Assembly (NCBI GenBank): GCA_022565595.1
Contig: JAIUML010000022.1
Coordinates: 1-64,000 of the forward strand
Length of the DNA: 64,000 bases
Origin: Saccharospirillum sp.
Lineage (GTDB): Bacteria; Pseudomonadota; Gammaproteobacteria; Pseudomonadales; Natronospirillaceae
Reading direction: 5' to 3'
Part shown: in pieces, positions 47,401-56,246 of the stretch
Layout: each line of letters opens with the position of its first letter
How positions within the stretch are numbered: the first letter of the stretch is position 1
Notes under the pieces: model-generated
Told to the model about the DNA's origin: nothing
Database searches by the model: none
The model's input: only the letters and a program-made list of their open reading frames with translations
Program-made: the position numbers and the translations under genes

Positions 47401-47471
47401 AGCACACTCGAAACGACCAACAACCAGACATAAAGCGGCTTGTCGATGGCCCATTGGGTGACTCGGAACAT
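44415..47471 (-). CDS. RND-type efflux permease
   Basis: An inner-membrane proton-driven pump subunit of about 1018 residues with the duplicated RND layout: one N-terminal helix, a large periplasmic domain, a block of six helices (GALIIAMGMLVDNAIVIAE near residue 395), a second periplasmic domain and the last helices. The ATG at 47471 (MFRVTQWAIDKPLYVW) lies one base past the adaptor gene's stop and has AGAGGGG upstream. The text resembles the AcrB/MexB-like HAE families without heavy-metal motifs. It works with the adaptor at 47473, and no outer-membrane TolC-like gene is adjacent. Confidence 0.9.
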   Translation of the reverse strand: MFRVTQWAIDKPLYVWLLVVSSVLGGLWGFQSVGRLEDPAFTIKQAVIVTAYPGATASEVATEVSEPLESAIQRMAEVDWITSRNLPGLSTISIELTMTTQPEDVPQIWDKLRNNVSDASRSLPPGAQSPMVNDSFGDVFGLYYAVRTPGFSDAEQHDIANYIRRELLTVDGVADVELRGLPEEVLYVYPSQQETINLEVPPNALLGAIANSDALSDSGGALNQGMMTQLESPYQGDSVRALEGLTIGFGGELLNLTDFATVERARNDRPSQIIRFNGEDAFTLGISAQENRNIVDVGRAVERHLASIDHLLPYGVGMQPIYEQHLIVDETNNNFLISLALSVSIVIAVLALFMGWRSALVVGVTLALNVIATFFFMSIWSIEIERISLGALIIAMGMLVDNAIVIAESMQVDMRRGLTARQAAGQAGKRLQLPLLGATVIGIMAFSGIGLSPDATGEFMFSLFAVIGISLMLSWLFAITVTPLLASRLFRQGAADGSDDPYAGRFFSLYGRFLGGALKLRWVVITALITITAACYFAFTLVSQQFFPFSNTPIFYTNIKFAQGTAIGETAERVKPLEQWLVENPAVKSVTTTVGQGASRFMLTYQPEQTDSSYAQLIVEAHELEGIPALINAIDSYSADLIPEADVRNQRIVFGPAGGADIEIRLSGKDADVLREISDDLSAILARYPEAVHAIRTNWAERELSIRPIYAQERAQAAGVSREDTAQTLKLATDGVRAGDVREGDRLIPIIVRVPDFARNQPGHLMNQMVYSEAGSQYVSIEQVLDGFEVMPRDSLIHHRNRLPTLSVQANAVQGVTAADALSRVKSTIDAVDLPPGYSLSWGGEYEAQQMANTALATRLPISLISMVLISILLFGKLRQPLVIWLLVPMAVNGAALGLLGTGLPFTFTAMLGLLSLSGMLIKNGIVLVEEIDLQRDSGLSLTPAIVTASVSRLRPVVLAAATTSLGMIPLLWDAFFASMAVTIMAGLIFASVLTLVAAPVFYYTMFRRERLAEKRGG

Positions 47472-47472
47472 C

Positions 47473-48561
47473 CTATTGAGCCCCTCTGTAACCGCTGAAT
47501 CGGCGCACGGCTTCGCCATCGCTCAGGCGGTGCGCGCCGGTGGCGACGATCTCCATGCCGGGGCGCAAACCACTGGTGACGACCATGGTGGTGCCATCCG
47601 GGGTTTCGACCGTGACCGGAACGCGCTGCACCCGGCCCTCGTCGGCACCGGTCGGCTCGAAGACAAAGACGTAGGTCTGCCGGTCGGCACCGATGCTTAC
47701 CGCCGTTACCGGCACAGTCAGGCCCGCATCGGCGGCGGCGGGCAGTTGCACGATGACGGTACCCGAGGCACCCGGCAGCAAGGGCCGGCTGGGTGTTTCG
47801 GTGATCGCCAGAGTAACCACATAGGATTGGCCAATGCGCCCGGCCTCGGCAACAAACTCACGATAGGCCAGGGCGTAGCGCTGGCCGCCATCCTGCAATT
47901 GCAACTGGTAGGCAAGCTCGCTCGGGTCACCGATCACACCCAGCAAACGCTCCGGGATACTGATGCGCACCCGCAACTCGGACATATCGTGCAAGCGCAA
48001 GACAGGCTGACCCGCGCTGACCGTCGTGCGGTTGGCGACCATGCGTTCGGCCACCAGGCCATCGAAGGGTGAAGCCAGGGTGGCGTCATCCAGGGCGGCG
48101 CGGGCGTCCTCCAGGCCGACTTCGGCCTGATCGCGCGAGGTGCGGGCGTCTTCCAACTGGGCTTCGGTAGTCATGGCGTTGCGCTGTTGCAACTGCACGT
48201 TGCGCTGCAGGTTGCGTTCTGCCTGTTCAAGCGACAGCTCGGCCTGGCGAACGGCACGCTCCAGAGGGGCGCGGTTCAGCTGTGCCAGCACTTCATCGGC
48301 TTCCACGAGGCTGCCTTCGATGGCCGGGAACTCGACAATCTGGCCACCAATCTGAAACGCCAGATCGACCGTCTCGCGGGCGGCAATGCGGCCCAGGAAA
48401 CGGCGCTCCCCTGCGGTTTCTGCTGCATCCAGAGTGATCAACTTGACCGGCTTGAGGTCTGAGTTTGAAGGTTGCTGGGCTTGCAATGCCGAGGTGCCGA
48501 ACACAATCACAAAGAGCAACCCGAAGAGGCGGATCGCCGGAGAAGAAAAAGAGAAAGCCAT
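47473..48561 (-). CDS. RND efflux periplasmic adaptor (HlyD/MFP family)
   Basis: A signal peptide (MAFSFSSPAIRLFGLLFVIVF to about LQA) precedes a lipoyl-like half, RFLGRIAARETVDLAFQIGGQI and VEADEVLAQL, a long coiled coil (LERAVRQAELSLEQAERNL), the second lipoyl half (ASPFDGLVAERMV) and beta-barrel domains. The ATG at 48561 fits the signal peptide, and a longer frame starts at 48585. It bridges the pump to an outer-membrane channel. The stop is one base from the permease start. Confidence 0.88.
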   Translation of the reverse strand: MAFSFSSPAIRLFGLLFVIVFGTSALQAQQPSNSDLKPVKLITLDAAETAGERRFLGRIAARETVDLAFQIGGQIVEFPAIEGSLVEADEVLAQLNRAPLERAVRQAELSLEQAERNLQRNVQLQQRNAMTTEAQLEDARTSRDQAEVGLEDARAALDDATLASPFDGLVAERMVANRTTVSAGQPVLRLHDMSELRVRISIPERLLGVIGDPSELAYQLQLQDGGQRYALAYREFVAEAGRIGQSYVVTLAITETPSRPLLPGASGTVIVQLPAAADAGLTVPVTAVSIGADRQTYVFVFEPTGADEGRVQRVPVTVETPDGTTMVVTSGLRPGMEIVATGAHRLSDGEAVRRFSGYRGAQ

Positions 48562-48621
48562 TAATGCCTGCCTGTGAGACTGCATGGAGCGAGCAGTCTA
48601 GTTTGATCATTGAAGGGTGTT

Positions 48622-48639
48622 AAGTGACTCTGGTCACTT
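48622..48639. promoter_or_regulatory. Operator-like inverted repeat upstream of the efflux genes
   Basis: AAGTGAC-TCTG-GTCACTT, a perfect 7-base inverted repeat about 60 bases before the adaptor start. The spacing suits a dimeric repressor, or a stem-loop ending the amaA transcript from upstream. No regulator gene adjoins the pump. Confidence 0.4.
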
Positions 48640-48684
48640 TGACGCAGTCGTTGACGACTATTGCAGTTCGCTCCGTCAGGCAAT

Positions 48685-49965
48685 TCAGATCAACACACGC
48701 AAACACTGCCCAGCATGATAAAGGCTGAAACCCGCCTCATAAGCCAGGCTGCGTATTGGAACCCCCGTGATCGGGTCACTGTCTCTAATGGGCAATGGCA
48801 AATCCTCGTCACGGCCATGCAGTAAATAGTTTGACAGTCCTTTGCCTACGACGGTGCCGGTGGTGTTGCCACGGCCGTTGTAACCGGTGACGGCCAGCAG
48901 GCCGTTGGCTGGAGAGAAGACTCTTAGGGTGTGCTCCGGGGTAAAGGCGATACGGCCCGACCAGGTGCACTGCCAGGTCACCTTGCCGAGTTGCGGGAAG
49001 TAATGCCGTTGCACTCGATCGGCCCAGGTTTTGATAAAGGCCTGCGGCTTGGAGTCGCCGCGGCCGAGGCTTCCCAATATCAGACGCCCATCCACATCCT
49101 TGCGCAAGCTGCTGAGCACGGTGCGTGTGTCCCAGCAACCTTGCTGGTCGGGCAGGATGGCATCTGCGGCAGAACCGCTTAAAGGTTCAGAAGCGACCTG
49201 GAAGAAATGACCAGGAAAGTAGTGTTGCTTGACGACATTCCAGGCCTGCTCGGTATAGGCATTGGTCGCCAACACCACCTGCTGCGCCTGCACTCGTCCC
49301 TGTGCCGTGGGCACCACCCAGCCGCTGGTTTCGCTCTGCAGGCTTTGTGCTGCGCTCTGGCTAAAGAGCCTGGCGCCTGCTTGCTGAGCCGCCCGGGCCA
49401 GGCCTCGGGTGTAGGCCAATGGGTTGATGGTACCGGCGCGTTCATCCAGCAGGGCGGCAGGCACTCGACTGGAGCCGACCAGGCGCTCGCATTCTGCATC
49501 ACGCTGCAAGGTCACCGGTGCTCCGCGTTGGCTGAACTGCTGGTAGCGACGCTCCAGTTCCTTGACGCCTTTACTGTTGTGCGCAAGATGTAGAGTGCCG
49601 GTGCGAGTAGCGTCGCATTGAATCTGGTGGCGCTCGACCAAGTCGAACAACTGCTTTGGTGCTGCGCCGAGGATGGCGTTGGCGCGCTCACCGTCGGCTT
49701 CACCCAGGACATCGATGATGTCGTCTGGTGGAATCCACAGGCCCGCGTTGACCAGGCCCACGTTGCGGCCAGACCCGCCATGGGCAAACTGCTCGGCTTC
49801 CAGCACGCAAACAGAAGTTCCCTGCTCGGCGAGATGCAAGGCGGTTGAGAGCCCGGTGATACCGCCGCCAATCACGCAGACGTCGACCGAGAGAGACTGC
49901 TTGAGTGGTTCTGTTATTGGGTCGGGCTCTTTGCAACTGAGTTCCCAAACGCACTGCTGTTGCAT
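48685..49965 (-). CDS. amaA: FAD-dependent oxidoreductase, probable L-pipecolate oxidase
   Basis: VCVIGGGITGLSTALHLAEQG near residue 30 is the FAD Rossmann loop, followed by SGRNVGLVNAGLW and a C-terminal FTPEHTLRVFSP...GYNGRGNTTGTVVGK block typical of the DAO/PuuB group of amine and amino-acid oxidases. Because an ALDH7-type semialdehyde dehydrogenase gene lies directly upstream, the pair matches amaB-amaA of Pseudomonas, where AmaA oxidises L-pipecolate in lysine breakdown. A gamma-glutamylputrescine-type oxidase is the alternative. The ATG at 49965 has GGAG upstream, overlapping the end of amaB. Confidence 0.72.
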   Translation of the reverse strand: MQQQCVWELSCKEPDPITEPLKQSLSVDVCVIGGGITGLSTALHLAEQGTSVCVLEAEQFAHGGSGRNVGLVNAGLWIPPDDIIDVLGEADGERANAILGAAPKQLFDLVERHQIQCDATRTGTLHLAHNSKGVKELERRYQQFSQRGAPVTLQRDAECERLVGSSRVPAALLDERAGTINPLAYTRGLARAAQQAGARLFSQSAAQSLQSETSGWVVPTAQGRVQAQQVVLATNAYTEQAWNVVKQHYFPGHFFQVASEPLSGSAADAILPDQQGCWDTRTVLSSLRKDVDGRLILGSLGRGDSKPQAFIKTWADRVQRHYFPQLGKVTWQCTWSGRIAFTPEHTLRVFSPANGLLAVTGYNGRGNTTGTVVGKGLSNYLLHGRDEDLPLPIRDSDPITGVPIRSLAYEAGFSLYHAGQCLRVLI

Positions 49966-49976
49966 TGGGTTTCTCC

Positions 49977-51470
49977 TCAATCAAACCGAATTCCCTGAGC
50001 CAGGGGCAGCTCACTGGAATAGTTAACGGTGTTGGTCTGGCGCCTCATGTAACTTTTCCACACGTCCGAGCCGGATTCGCGCCCACCACCGGTTTCTTTC
50101 TCACCACCAAAAGCGCCACCAATCTCGGCACCGCTCGGACCTATATTGACGTTGGCAATGCCACAGTCACTGCCGACATCCGACATAAAGCGCTCCGCTT
50201 CACGCACATCGGTAGTGAAAATACAGGAAGACAGCCCCTGGGGTACGTCATTGTGCGTTTCCATGGCATCTTCGTAGGTCTCGTAGGGCATGACATAGAG
50301 TATGGGTGCAAAGGTCTCCTGGCGCACAAGGTCATCCTGTTCCGGCACTTCCACCAGGGCGGGTGTCACGTAATAGGCATCCGGGTACTGCTCAACCAAT
50401 ACTCGTTCACCACCGCTTACCGAATAACCGAGGCTGCGTGCAGTGGCCAGGGCTTCTTGCATTTGATCGTAGGCCGCTTGATCGATCAACGGACCGATCA
50501 GATGATCACCCAGGGGGTCACCGATGCGAATGCCCTGATAGGCAGTTTTCAGCCGTTGCATGATGGTGTCTTTAACGCTGCTGTGCACAATCAGACGGCG
50601 CAATGAGGTACAGCGCTGGCCGGCGGTGCCCACGGCCGAAAACAGGATGGCACGAACGGCCATATCAAGATCGGCACTGGGGGTCAGAACCATGGCGTTA
50701 TTGCCACCGAGCTCGAGTATGCAGCGACCAAAGCGCTGAGCAACCCTGGGTGCTACCGCTCGGCCCATGCGGGTGCTGCCCGTGGCACTGATCAGCGGGA
50801 TACGGCCATCGTCGACCAGTGCTTCGCCGACATCGTTGTCGCCGATAATGACCTGGCTCAGGCCTGTGGGTGCGTCCGGGCCGAAGTCGGCCATGGCTTT
50901 TTCCAGCAATGCCTGACAGGCCAGTGCGGTTAACGGCGTTTTAGGCGAGGGCTTCCACACCAGGCTGTTGCCACATACCAGCGCCAGAGCGGCATTCCAG
51001 GCCCAAGGGGCGACCGGGAAATTGAACGCGGTAATCAGGCCAATAGGCCCGAGCGGATGCCAGGATTCACGCATGTGATGACCGGGCCGCTCGGAGGCAA
51101 TGGTCAGGCCGAACAACTGACGCGACTGGCCGACCGCCAGATCGCAGATATCGATCATCTCCTGAACTTCACCCAGCCCTTCTTGATAGATTTTGCCGCA
51201 ATCAATGGTAACCAGTTTACCCAGGTCTTCCTTGTGTTGGCGCAATTGATCACCAAAGAGGCGCACCAGTTCACCTCGGCGGGGAGCCGGCACGGTGCGC
51301 CATTGTTCAAAAGCTTTCTGGGCAAGGCTGATCATGTCTACGGCTTGCGCAGGCGTCACCAAAGTAGGCTGGCCGATAACCTGACCGTCAATTGGGCTGG
51401 TCACCTTCAAATTACCGCCCTGATAGGATTCCGGGGTCACACCCAGGCGTTGCATCAGTTCGTTTATCAT
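49977..51470 (-). CDS. amaB: ALDH7-type dehydrogenase, probable piperideine-6-carboxylate dehydrogenase
   Basis: The catalytic region ILELGGNNAMVLTPSADLDMAV with AVGTAGQRCTSLRRLIVH (Glu and Cys) is characteristic of antiquitin-like ALDH7 enzymes, which oxidise alpha-aminoadipate semialdehyde. The ATG at 51470 (MINELMQRLG) has AGGAG six bases upstream. The stop lies within the ribosome site of amaA, so both are co-translated. With the oxidase it would take pipecolate to alpha-aminoadipate. The divergent LysR gene is a likely regulator. Confidence 0.83.
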   Translation of the reverse strand: MINELMQRLGVTPESYQGGNLKVTSPIDGQVIGQPTLVTPAQAVDMISLAQKAFEQWRTVPAPRRGELVRLFGDQLRQHKEDLGKLVTIDCGKIYQEGLGEVQEMIDICDLAVGQSRQLFGLTIASERPGHHMRESWHPLGPIGLITAFNFPVAPWAWNAALALVCGNSLVWKPSPKTPLTALACQALLEKAMADFGPDAPTGLSQVIIGDNDVGEALVDDGRIPLISATGSTRMGRAVAPRVAQRFGRCILELGGNNAMVLTPSADLDMAVRAILFSAVGTAGQRCTSLRRLIVHSSVKDTIMQRLKTAYQGIRIGDPLGDHLIGPLIDQAAYDQMQEALATARSLGYSVSGGERVLVEQYPDAYYVTPALVEVPEQDDLVRQETFAPILYVMPYETYEDAMETHNDVPQGLSSCIFTTDVREAERFMSDVGSDCGIANVNIGPSGAEIGGAFGGEKETGGGRESGSDVWKSYMRRQTNTVNYSSELPLAQGIRFD

Positions 51471-51587
51471 TCTTTCTCCTACTGCTTTCGCTGACAATAT
51501 TGATGGGAACACCTTATAGTCTGACCTTGCATCAACTCAAACGATGTTTATGATGAAGTTCATTCCTTTTTTTCGTGATTGCTGGTT

Positions 51588-52472
51588 ATGACACGACGAC
51601 ACTTGCCCACCTTCTCAGCCATGCAATGCTTCGAGTCGTCGGCTCGACATTTAAGTTTTACTCGAGCAGCCGAGGAATTGAACCTGACTCAAAGTGCGGT
51701 CAGCAAACAAGTGGCTCAACTTGAGGCTATTCTTGAGCATCCCTTGTTTCGCCGCGTGCGGCGTCGCTTGCAGTTGACGGCCGAGGGGATGCTGTATCTG
51801 ACGGACGTGCGCAAGGTGCTGGCGCAGGTGGAAATGTCGACCCGCTATATGCAGGCTTACGGTGGCGAGAACGAGGTTCTGAACATCAGTACCTTGCCGA
51901 CCTTTGGAGCACGCTGGTTAATGCCCAGGTTGAACGGTTTTCGTTTTCGTCACCCGGGCATTGTGCTCAATATCAGTAATCGAGCCGAACCCTTTGACCT
52001 GGATCAGGCCAATGTTGATGTGGCTTTCTTTTTTGGTCAGGGGGTCTGGCCGAGGGCCGAGTGCATTGCCGTGCATGAGGAGCGCCTGGTGCCCGTCTGT
52101 GCGCCTGCCTTGTTGCAACAAGCGCCAGTGCATCGGCCAGAGGATTTGTTGCAACGCGTGCTGTTGCAAATGGCGTCACGGCCGGAACAATGGCATGACT
52201 GGTTTGAAGCTCAGGGGCTTTACAGTGAGCACAGCTACTATGGCCCGCGTTTTGATAGCTTCGAAATGGTTATCAGTGCCGCCCGAGCCGGCTGTGGCCT
52301 GGCACTGGTGCCGGATTTTCTGGCACAGGAGGAACTCGATGAGGGCAAGCTGGTGATCCCATGGGATGCGCCCATGCCAGGAGCCGGCGCCTATTACATG
52401 GCCATTCCGGAGCACAAGTTCGAACTGGAAAAGGTTCGGCGCTTCAGGGAATGGATATTGGAGCGGGGCTGA
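51588..52472 (+). CDS. LysR-type transcriptional regulator
   Basis: An N-terminal winged helix (FSAMQCFESSARHLSFTRAAEELNLTQSAVSKQVAQLE) and a C-terminal effector domain give 295 residues, the usual LTTR length, closest in style to the GcvA group. Divergent to amaB with 117 bases between the starts, it probably controls that operon in response to pipecolate, lysine or a downstream product. The ATG at 51588 fits the family better than the TTG three codons earlier. Confidence 0.88.
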   Translation: MTRRHLPTFSAMQCFESSARHLSFTRAAEELNLTQSAVSKQVAQLEAILEHPLFRRVRRRLQLTAEGMLYLTDVRKVLAQVEMSTRYMQAYGGENEVLNISTLPTFGARWLMPRLNGFRFRHPGIVLNISNRAEPFDLDQANVDVAFFFGQGVWPRAECIAVHEERLVPVCAPALLQQAPVHRPEDLLQRVLLQMASRPEQWHDWFEAQGLYSEHSYYGPRFDSFEMVISAARAGCGLALVPDFLAQEELDEGKLVIPWDAPMPGAGAYYMAIPEHKFELEKVRRFREWILERG

Positions 52473-52618
52473 TGACGGTCTGGCATTAAAGTAAGGTAGC
52501 TTGCTCTGATACAGAAGATCGGTTACTTTTTAGCCTCTTTTAGGCTTCGAACTGTCAACTGTCTGGTAGGTGGTTCTGCCTTGAATCTTGAGTTCAACTT
52601 AATAGTAGGGATGTTTTG

Positions 52619-53608
52619 ATGTCTTCCAGATCCTGCCTGTTTTCTGCCGCTACTATCATCAGCCTCGTACTCGCTGGTTGTAGCAGTGGCTCCAGCGATT
52701 CAGGCTCTTCAGTCAATGAGAATAGTCTCCTTCCCGGAACAGTCATGCGCACAAGTGCCTTTGAAGAGTCCGAGCTATGCCCCGCTGGAGGTATTCTCAT
52801 CGAGTTGGGTACCGACGCCAATAAAGATGGCACCCTTCAGGATGACGAGGTGGAGCAAAGCCAGGAGATCTGCAATGGCACAAATGGAACAGCTGGAGTT
52901 GATGGCCAGGACGGAACTGATGGTCAAGATGGCAGTGATGGGTCAGACGGATCCGATGGCCGAAACAGCATTATAGAAGTCACGGCCGTGCTACCCGGAC
53001 ACGAAACCTGTGAGTTCGGCGGAACTCAAATTGACGTCGGGCTCGACGATGGCCATGGTGAGATAGACGAAACGACACTGCCAAGTACCTTTGTATGTCG
53101 AGAAACACCCGAATGTACCTGGCAAGACAATGGCGATGGTACCCTCCTGGTGACCTGTGCTGGCGGCAGTGAATATGTGGTTGTCAGTAGCAGTGCTCTT
53201 GATTTTGAAGAGAGCATTTCATGTTCCGTAGTCATCCCGAAACCGGGTACAGATGGTACCGAAACCTCTTTGATACTTTACACTATCGACAAAATCGGTT
53301 CTTCTCTGAAGTACGTTCGATTAACAATTCTTGATGGTGCGAACGAATATTCAACATCCAGAATGCTGGCATCCAATTCCCCTGATTACGAACTGGCAGC
53401 CATCAGGGCATTCTATGATGTTCTCGGTGACCCTAATGGTGGACGCTTTACCGCACTGTTGAATGAAGACCTAAATCGAGTTGCTTTCCTCTATACCGAC
53501 CTGGATGTCGGAGAAGATGACGAAGTAGAAGAGACCGTTCCGTTTGCCGCGGATGCGTTTACCGAACCGGAAGAAGAGAGTCGCTGCCGCAGATTCAATT
53601 ATGACTAG
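52619..53608 (+). CDS. Lipoprotein with DUF7151-like and collagen-like segments
   Basis: A lipoprotein signal ends in LVLAGC. A CPAGGILIELGTDANKDGTLQ...EVEQSQEICNG block, the calcium-site-like DxNxDG motif of DUF7151-type proteins, is followed by a Gly-x-x tract (NGTNGTAGVDGQDGTDGQDG, then DGSDGSDGRN) and a partial second block. The C-terminal 150 residues have no recognised motif. It is probably surface exposed. The ATG at 52619 has AGGG upstream. It stands alone between the LysR gene and a convergent AraC gene, with no functional context. Confidence 0.75.
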   Translation: MSSRSCLFSAATIISLVLAGCSSGSSDSGSSVNENSLLPGTVMRTSAFEESELCPAGGILIELGTDANKDGTLQDDEVEQSQEICNGTNGTAGVDGQDGTDGQDGSDGSDGSDGRNSIIEVTAVLPGHETCEFGGTQIDVGLDDGHGEIDETTLPSTFVCRETPECTWQDNGDGTLLVTCAGGSEYVVVSSSALDFEESISCSVVIPKPGTDGTETSLILYTIDKIGSSLKYVRLTILDGANEYSTSRMLASNSPDYELAAIRAFYDVLGDPNGGRFTALLNEDLNRVAFLYTDLDVGEDDEVEETVPFAADAFTEPEEESRCRRFNYD

Positions 53609-53626
53609 TGGTTCCTGTAAACAAAC

Positions 53627-54526
53627 TCAGGGCCACGCCGCAAAGGTCTCGTCCTGAATAAATTCTTGAGCCCGAATCTCTCGGCGCCACTGCCCCGGCG
53701 CTGAGCCGGTATTGCGCTTGAAGAAGCGGCTGAAATAGGCCGGGTCCTTGAAGCCCAATCCGTAAGCCACTTCAGCTACGGAAAGCGGTGAGTGGGCCAG
53801 GCGCAGGCAAGCTTCGCTGATCAACTTCCGCTGAATCAAGGTTATGGGGCTTTGCCCTGAATCTCTGCGCGTGGCTGTTTCCAGCCGACGCTCTGTTACG
53901 CCCATGCTGCTGGCATAGTCCGCCACCTTCCAGTGTTCGCGAAAGTGCAATTCAACCAATTGCAAAAAACGTTGGTACAAAGTCGACCCTGGTATGCCTT
54001 TGGTCGATGCCGAGAGGCGGTCGTCGTCCAGACGGTGAATGTAGGTAAGAATGGTGGTGAGCTGAGCGGCAACAATGGAGCGGGTACCCTCAATGCTTTC
54101 GAATAGCTCGGCCTTTATCGAATCGAAACTGGCGAGAATCCGGGCCTGGGTTTTTCCTTCATCTACCAGGGGAATGGTATGTAGCGTGTCAGCCATGGAA
54201 CGGTAGGGAATTTCTGGGTCAAGCTGGCTTTTGACTGCAGGTATTAGCCAATCCTCGGAGACCGTAATCAACTGCGCTGAGGCGCCGGCAGAGAACTCTA
54301 CAGAGAGCATCATTCCTGCTGGAAACCAGCCAATGGCGGGTGCCTCCAGAGGCAACTGAGCGCCCTTGAAACGGGCGATACAGCGCCCGGATGTCAGCAA
54401 TATGCACTGCGCAAAATGACGCCACTCCTGTTTGGGTGCGGACCAGGTCAACTGACTTTTGGGGTAGCTGACGTCAATCACGTCCAGATGACGCTGTATG
54501 GGCTGAGTTAGCGCTTCAGTGATCAC
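53627..54526 (-). CDS. AraC family transcriptional regulator
   Basis: The C-terminal 100 residues carry the double helix-turn-helix (LSVAEVAYGLGFKDPAYFSRFFKRNTGSAPGQWRRE). The N-terminal roughly 180 residues look like a cupin-type ligand domain but are not close to a named one. It lies divergent to the aldehyde dehydrogenase gene at 54687 with 160 bases between, so that gene is the obvious target. The ligand is unknown. Confidence 0.88.
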   Translation of the reverse strand: MITEALTQPIQRHLDVIDVSYPKSQLTWSAPKQEWRHFAQCILLTSGRCIARFKGAQLPLEAPAIGWFPAGMMLSVEFSAGASAQLITVSEDWLIPAVKSQLDPEIPYRSMADTLHTIPLVDEGKTQARILASFDSIKAELFESIEGTRSIVAAQLTTILTYIHRLDDDRLSASTKGIPGSTLYQRFLQLVELHFREHWKVADYASSMGVTERRLETATRRDSGQSPITLIQRKLISEACLRLAHSPLSVAEVAYGLGFKDPAYFSRFFKRNTGSAPGQWRREIRAQEFIQDETFAAWP

Positions 54527-54686
54527 ATTTCAACCAGGACGCAGCAAGGAAATACAACAAATTGTAGAATAAGTACCACTGAAAGCCATTCTTTTGTTAC
54601 GAACTTTTGACTATTGTTGATCCAAAGACGAATGCAATACACGTCGATCTGCCTAGTACCATAACTATAAGCCGAGGATCGAAATC

Positions 54687-56138
54687 ATGTATGAAGTCCC
54701 GATGCTGTTGAACAACGCACCCAAGCATGCGCAGAATCAGCGAACCTATCAGTGCCATAACCCTATCAGCGGCGAAGCCGTTACCACCGCCGCTGCCGCT
54801 TCGATTGCTGATGCACGTGCCGCCGCAGATGCAGCGGCAAAGGCTTTTCCGTCCTGGTCAGAAATGACACCTGTTGACCGGCGAGACATCCTGTTAAAGG
54901 CGTCTGAAATCCTGCTGTCAAAGACGGACCTTGCTGCCGAACGTGTTTGTCAGGAAATGGGCGCGACACCCATGTGGGGAGAATTTAATGTTCATTTAGC
55001 ATCCTCCATGTTGCGAGAAGCAGCTGCCATGACGACCCAGATCAATGGCGAAATCATCCCATCCAGCATCAACGGGATGATGTCCATGGGCATTCGCCAG
55101 CCTGTGGGGGTGGTGCTGTCCATTGCTCCCTGGAATGCCCCGATCATACTTGGGGTAAGGTCTATTGCCATGCCGCTGGCATGCGGCAATGCAGTCGTTT
55201 TTAAAGCATCGGAAATATGCCCTGCTACTCATCAGTTGATAGTAGATGCCTTGATTGAGGCCGGAGTTCCTGAAGGTGTCGTCAACATGGTGACCAATGC
55301 ACCTGAAGATGCACCTGCGATCGTCAAAACACTGATCGAACATCCGGCCGTACGCAGAGTGAATTTTACCGGGTCTACACGTGTTGGCCGCATCATCGCC
55401 AATCTCTGTGCCGAGAACCTGAAGCCTGTGCTGCTGGAGCTCGGCGGCAAGGCGCCCATGGTGGTTCTGGATGACGCCGATGTCACCGAAGCAGTCAACG
55501 CTGCCGCCTTTGGTGCTTACATGAACCAGGGGCAAATTTGCATGTCGACAGAGCGCTTGATTGTGACACCTGGCATTGCCGATGAACTGGTTGAGCAATT
55601 AGCTGCCAAGGTACGCACAATCAGGTCTGCAGATCCCTCTCTGGGAAGCGAAATCCTTGGTAGCGTCGTTAACCAGGCTGCGCTGGATAGACTGAACCGA
55701 CTGATCGCAGATGCCGAGCGCAAAGGAGCCACCTTGCTCGCTGGGGGTCAGGCCGATTCCGTGTTAATGGACGCCACTCTAATCGATGGCGTGACATCTT
55801 CCATGCAAGTCTACTCCGAGGAATCTTTCGGACCGCTGCTGTCGATCATACGTGCTCAGGATGAAGAAGACGCCATTCGAATCGCCAACGACAGTTCTTA
55901 CGGACTCTCTTCCGCTGTTTTCAGCAAGGACGTCAACAAGGCCATGGCCATTGCAAGTCGCATCGAGAGTGGTATTTGCCACATCAACAGCTCGACGGTT
56001 CAGGATGAGGCTCAGATGCCTTTTGGTGGAGTGAAAGACAGTGGCTATGGGCGATTTGGTAGCAAGGCCGCGATTCAGGAGTTTACCGAATTACGTTGGG
56101 TTACCAACCAGACTGGCGCCAGGCATTACCCCTTTTAA
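54687..56138 (+). CDS. Aldehyde dehydrogenase (salicylaldehyde/vanillin dehydrogenase-like)
   Basis: A 483-residue NAD(P)-dependent ALDH. GVVLSIAPWNAPIILGVRSIAMPLACGNAVVFK binds the cofactor, LLELGGKAPMVVLDDADV carries the general-base Glu, and YMNQGQICMSTERLIV the nucleophile Cys. The pattern resembles NahF/vanillin dehydrogenases, which act on aromatic aldehydes, although substrate range in this group is broad. A CCGAGGAT ribosome site lies before the ATG. The AraC gene upstream probably controls it. Confidence 0.88.
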   Translation: MYEVPMLLNNAPKHAQNQRTYQCHNPISGEAVTTAAAASIADARAAADAAAKAFPSWSEMTPVDRRDILLKASEILLSKTDLAAERVCQEMGATPMWGEFNVHLASSMLREAAAMTTQINGEIIPSSINGMMSMGIRQPVGVVLSIAPWNAPIILGVRSIAMPLACGNAVVFKASEICPATHQLIVDALIEAGVPEGVVNMVTNAPEDAPAIVKTLIEHPAVRRVNFTGSTRVGRIIANLCAENLKPVLLELGGKAPMVVLDDADVTEAVNAAAFGAYMNQGQICMSTERLIVTPGIADELVEQLAAKVRTIRSADPSLGSEILGSVVNQAALDRLNRLIADAERKGATLLAGGQADSVLMDATLIDGVTSSMQVYSEESFGPLLSIIRAQDEEDAIRIANDSSYGLSSAVFSKDVNKAMAIASRIESGICHINSSTVQDEAQMPFGGVKDSGYGRFGSKAAIQEFTELRWVTNQTGARHYPF

Positions 56139-56246
56139 ATCCGAATGATATTTTGCCTGGTTCAAAGGCCCAGACAGGCCACTGGTAAACCTCAGATGGC
56201 TCAGTTACATTGTTGCCATTTATAACAATGTAAACAAGGAGTTCGA

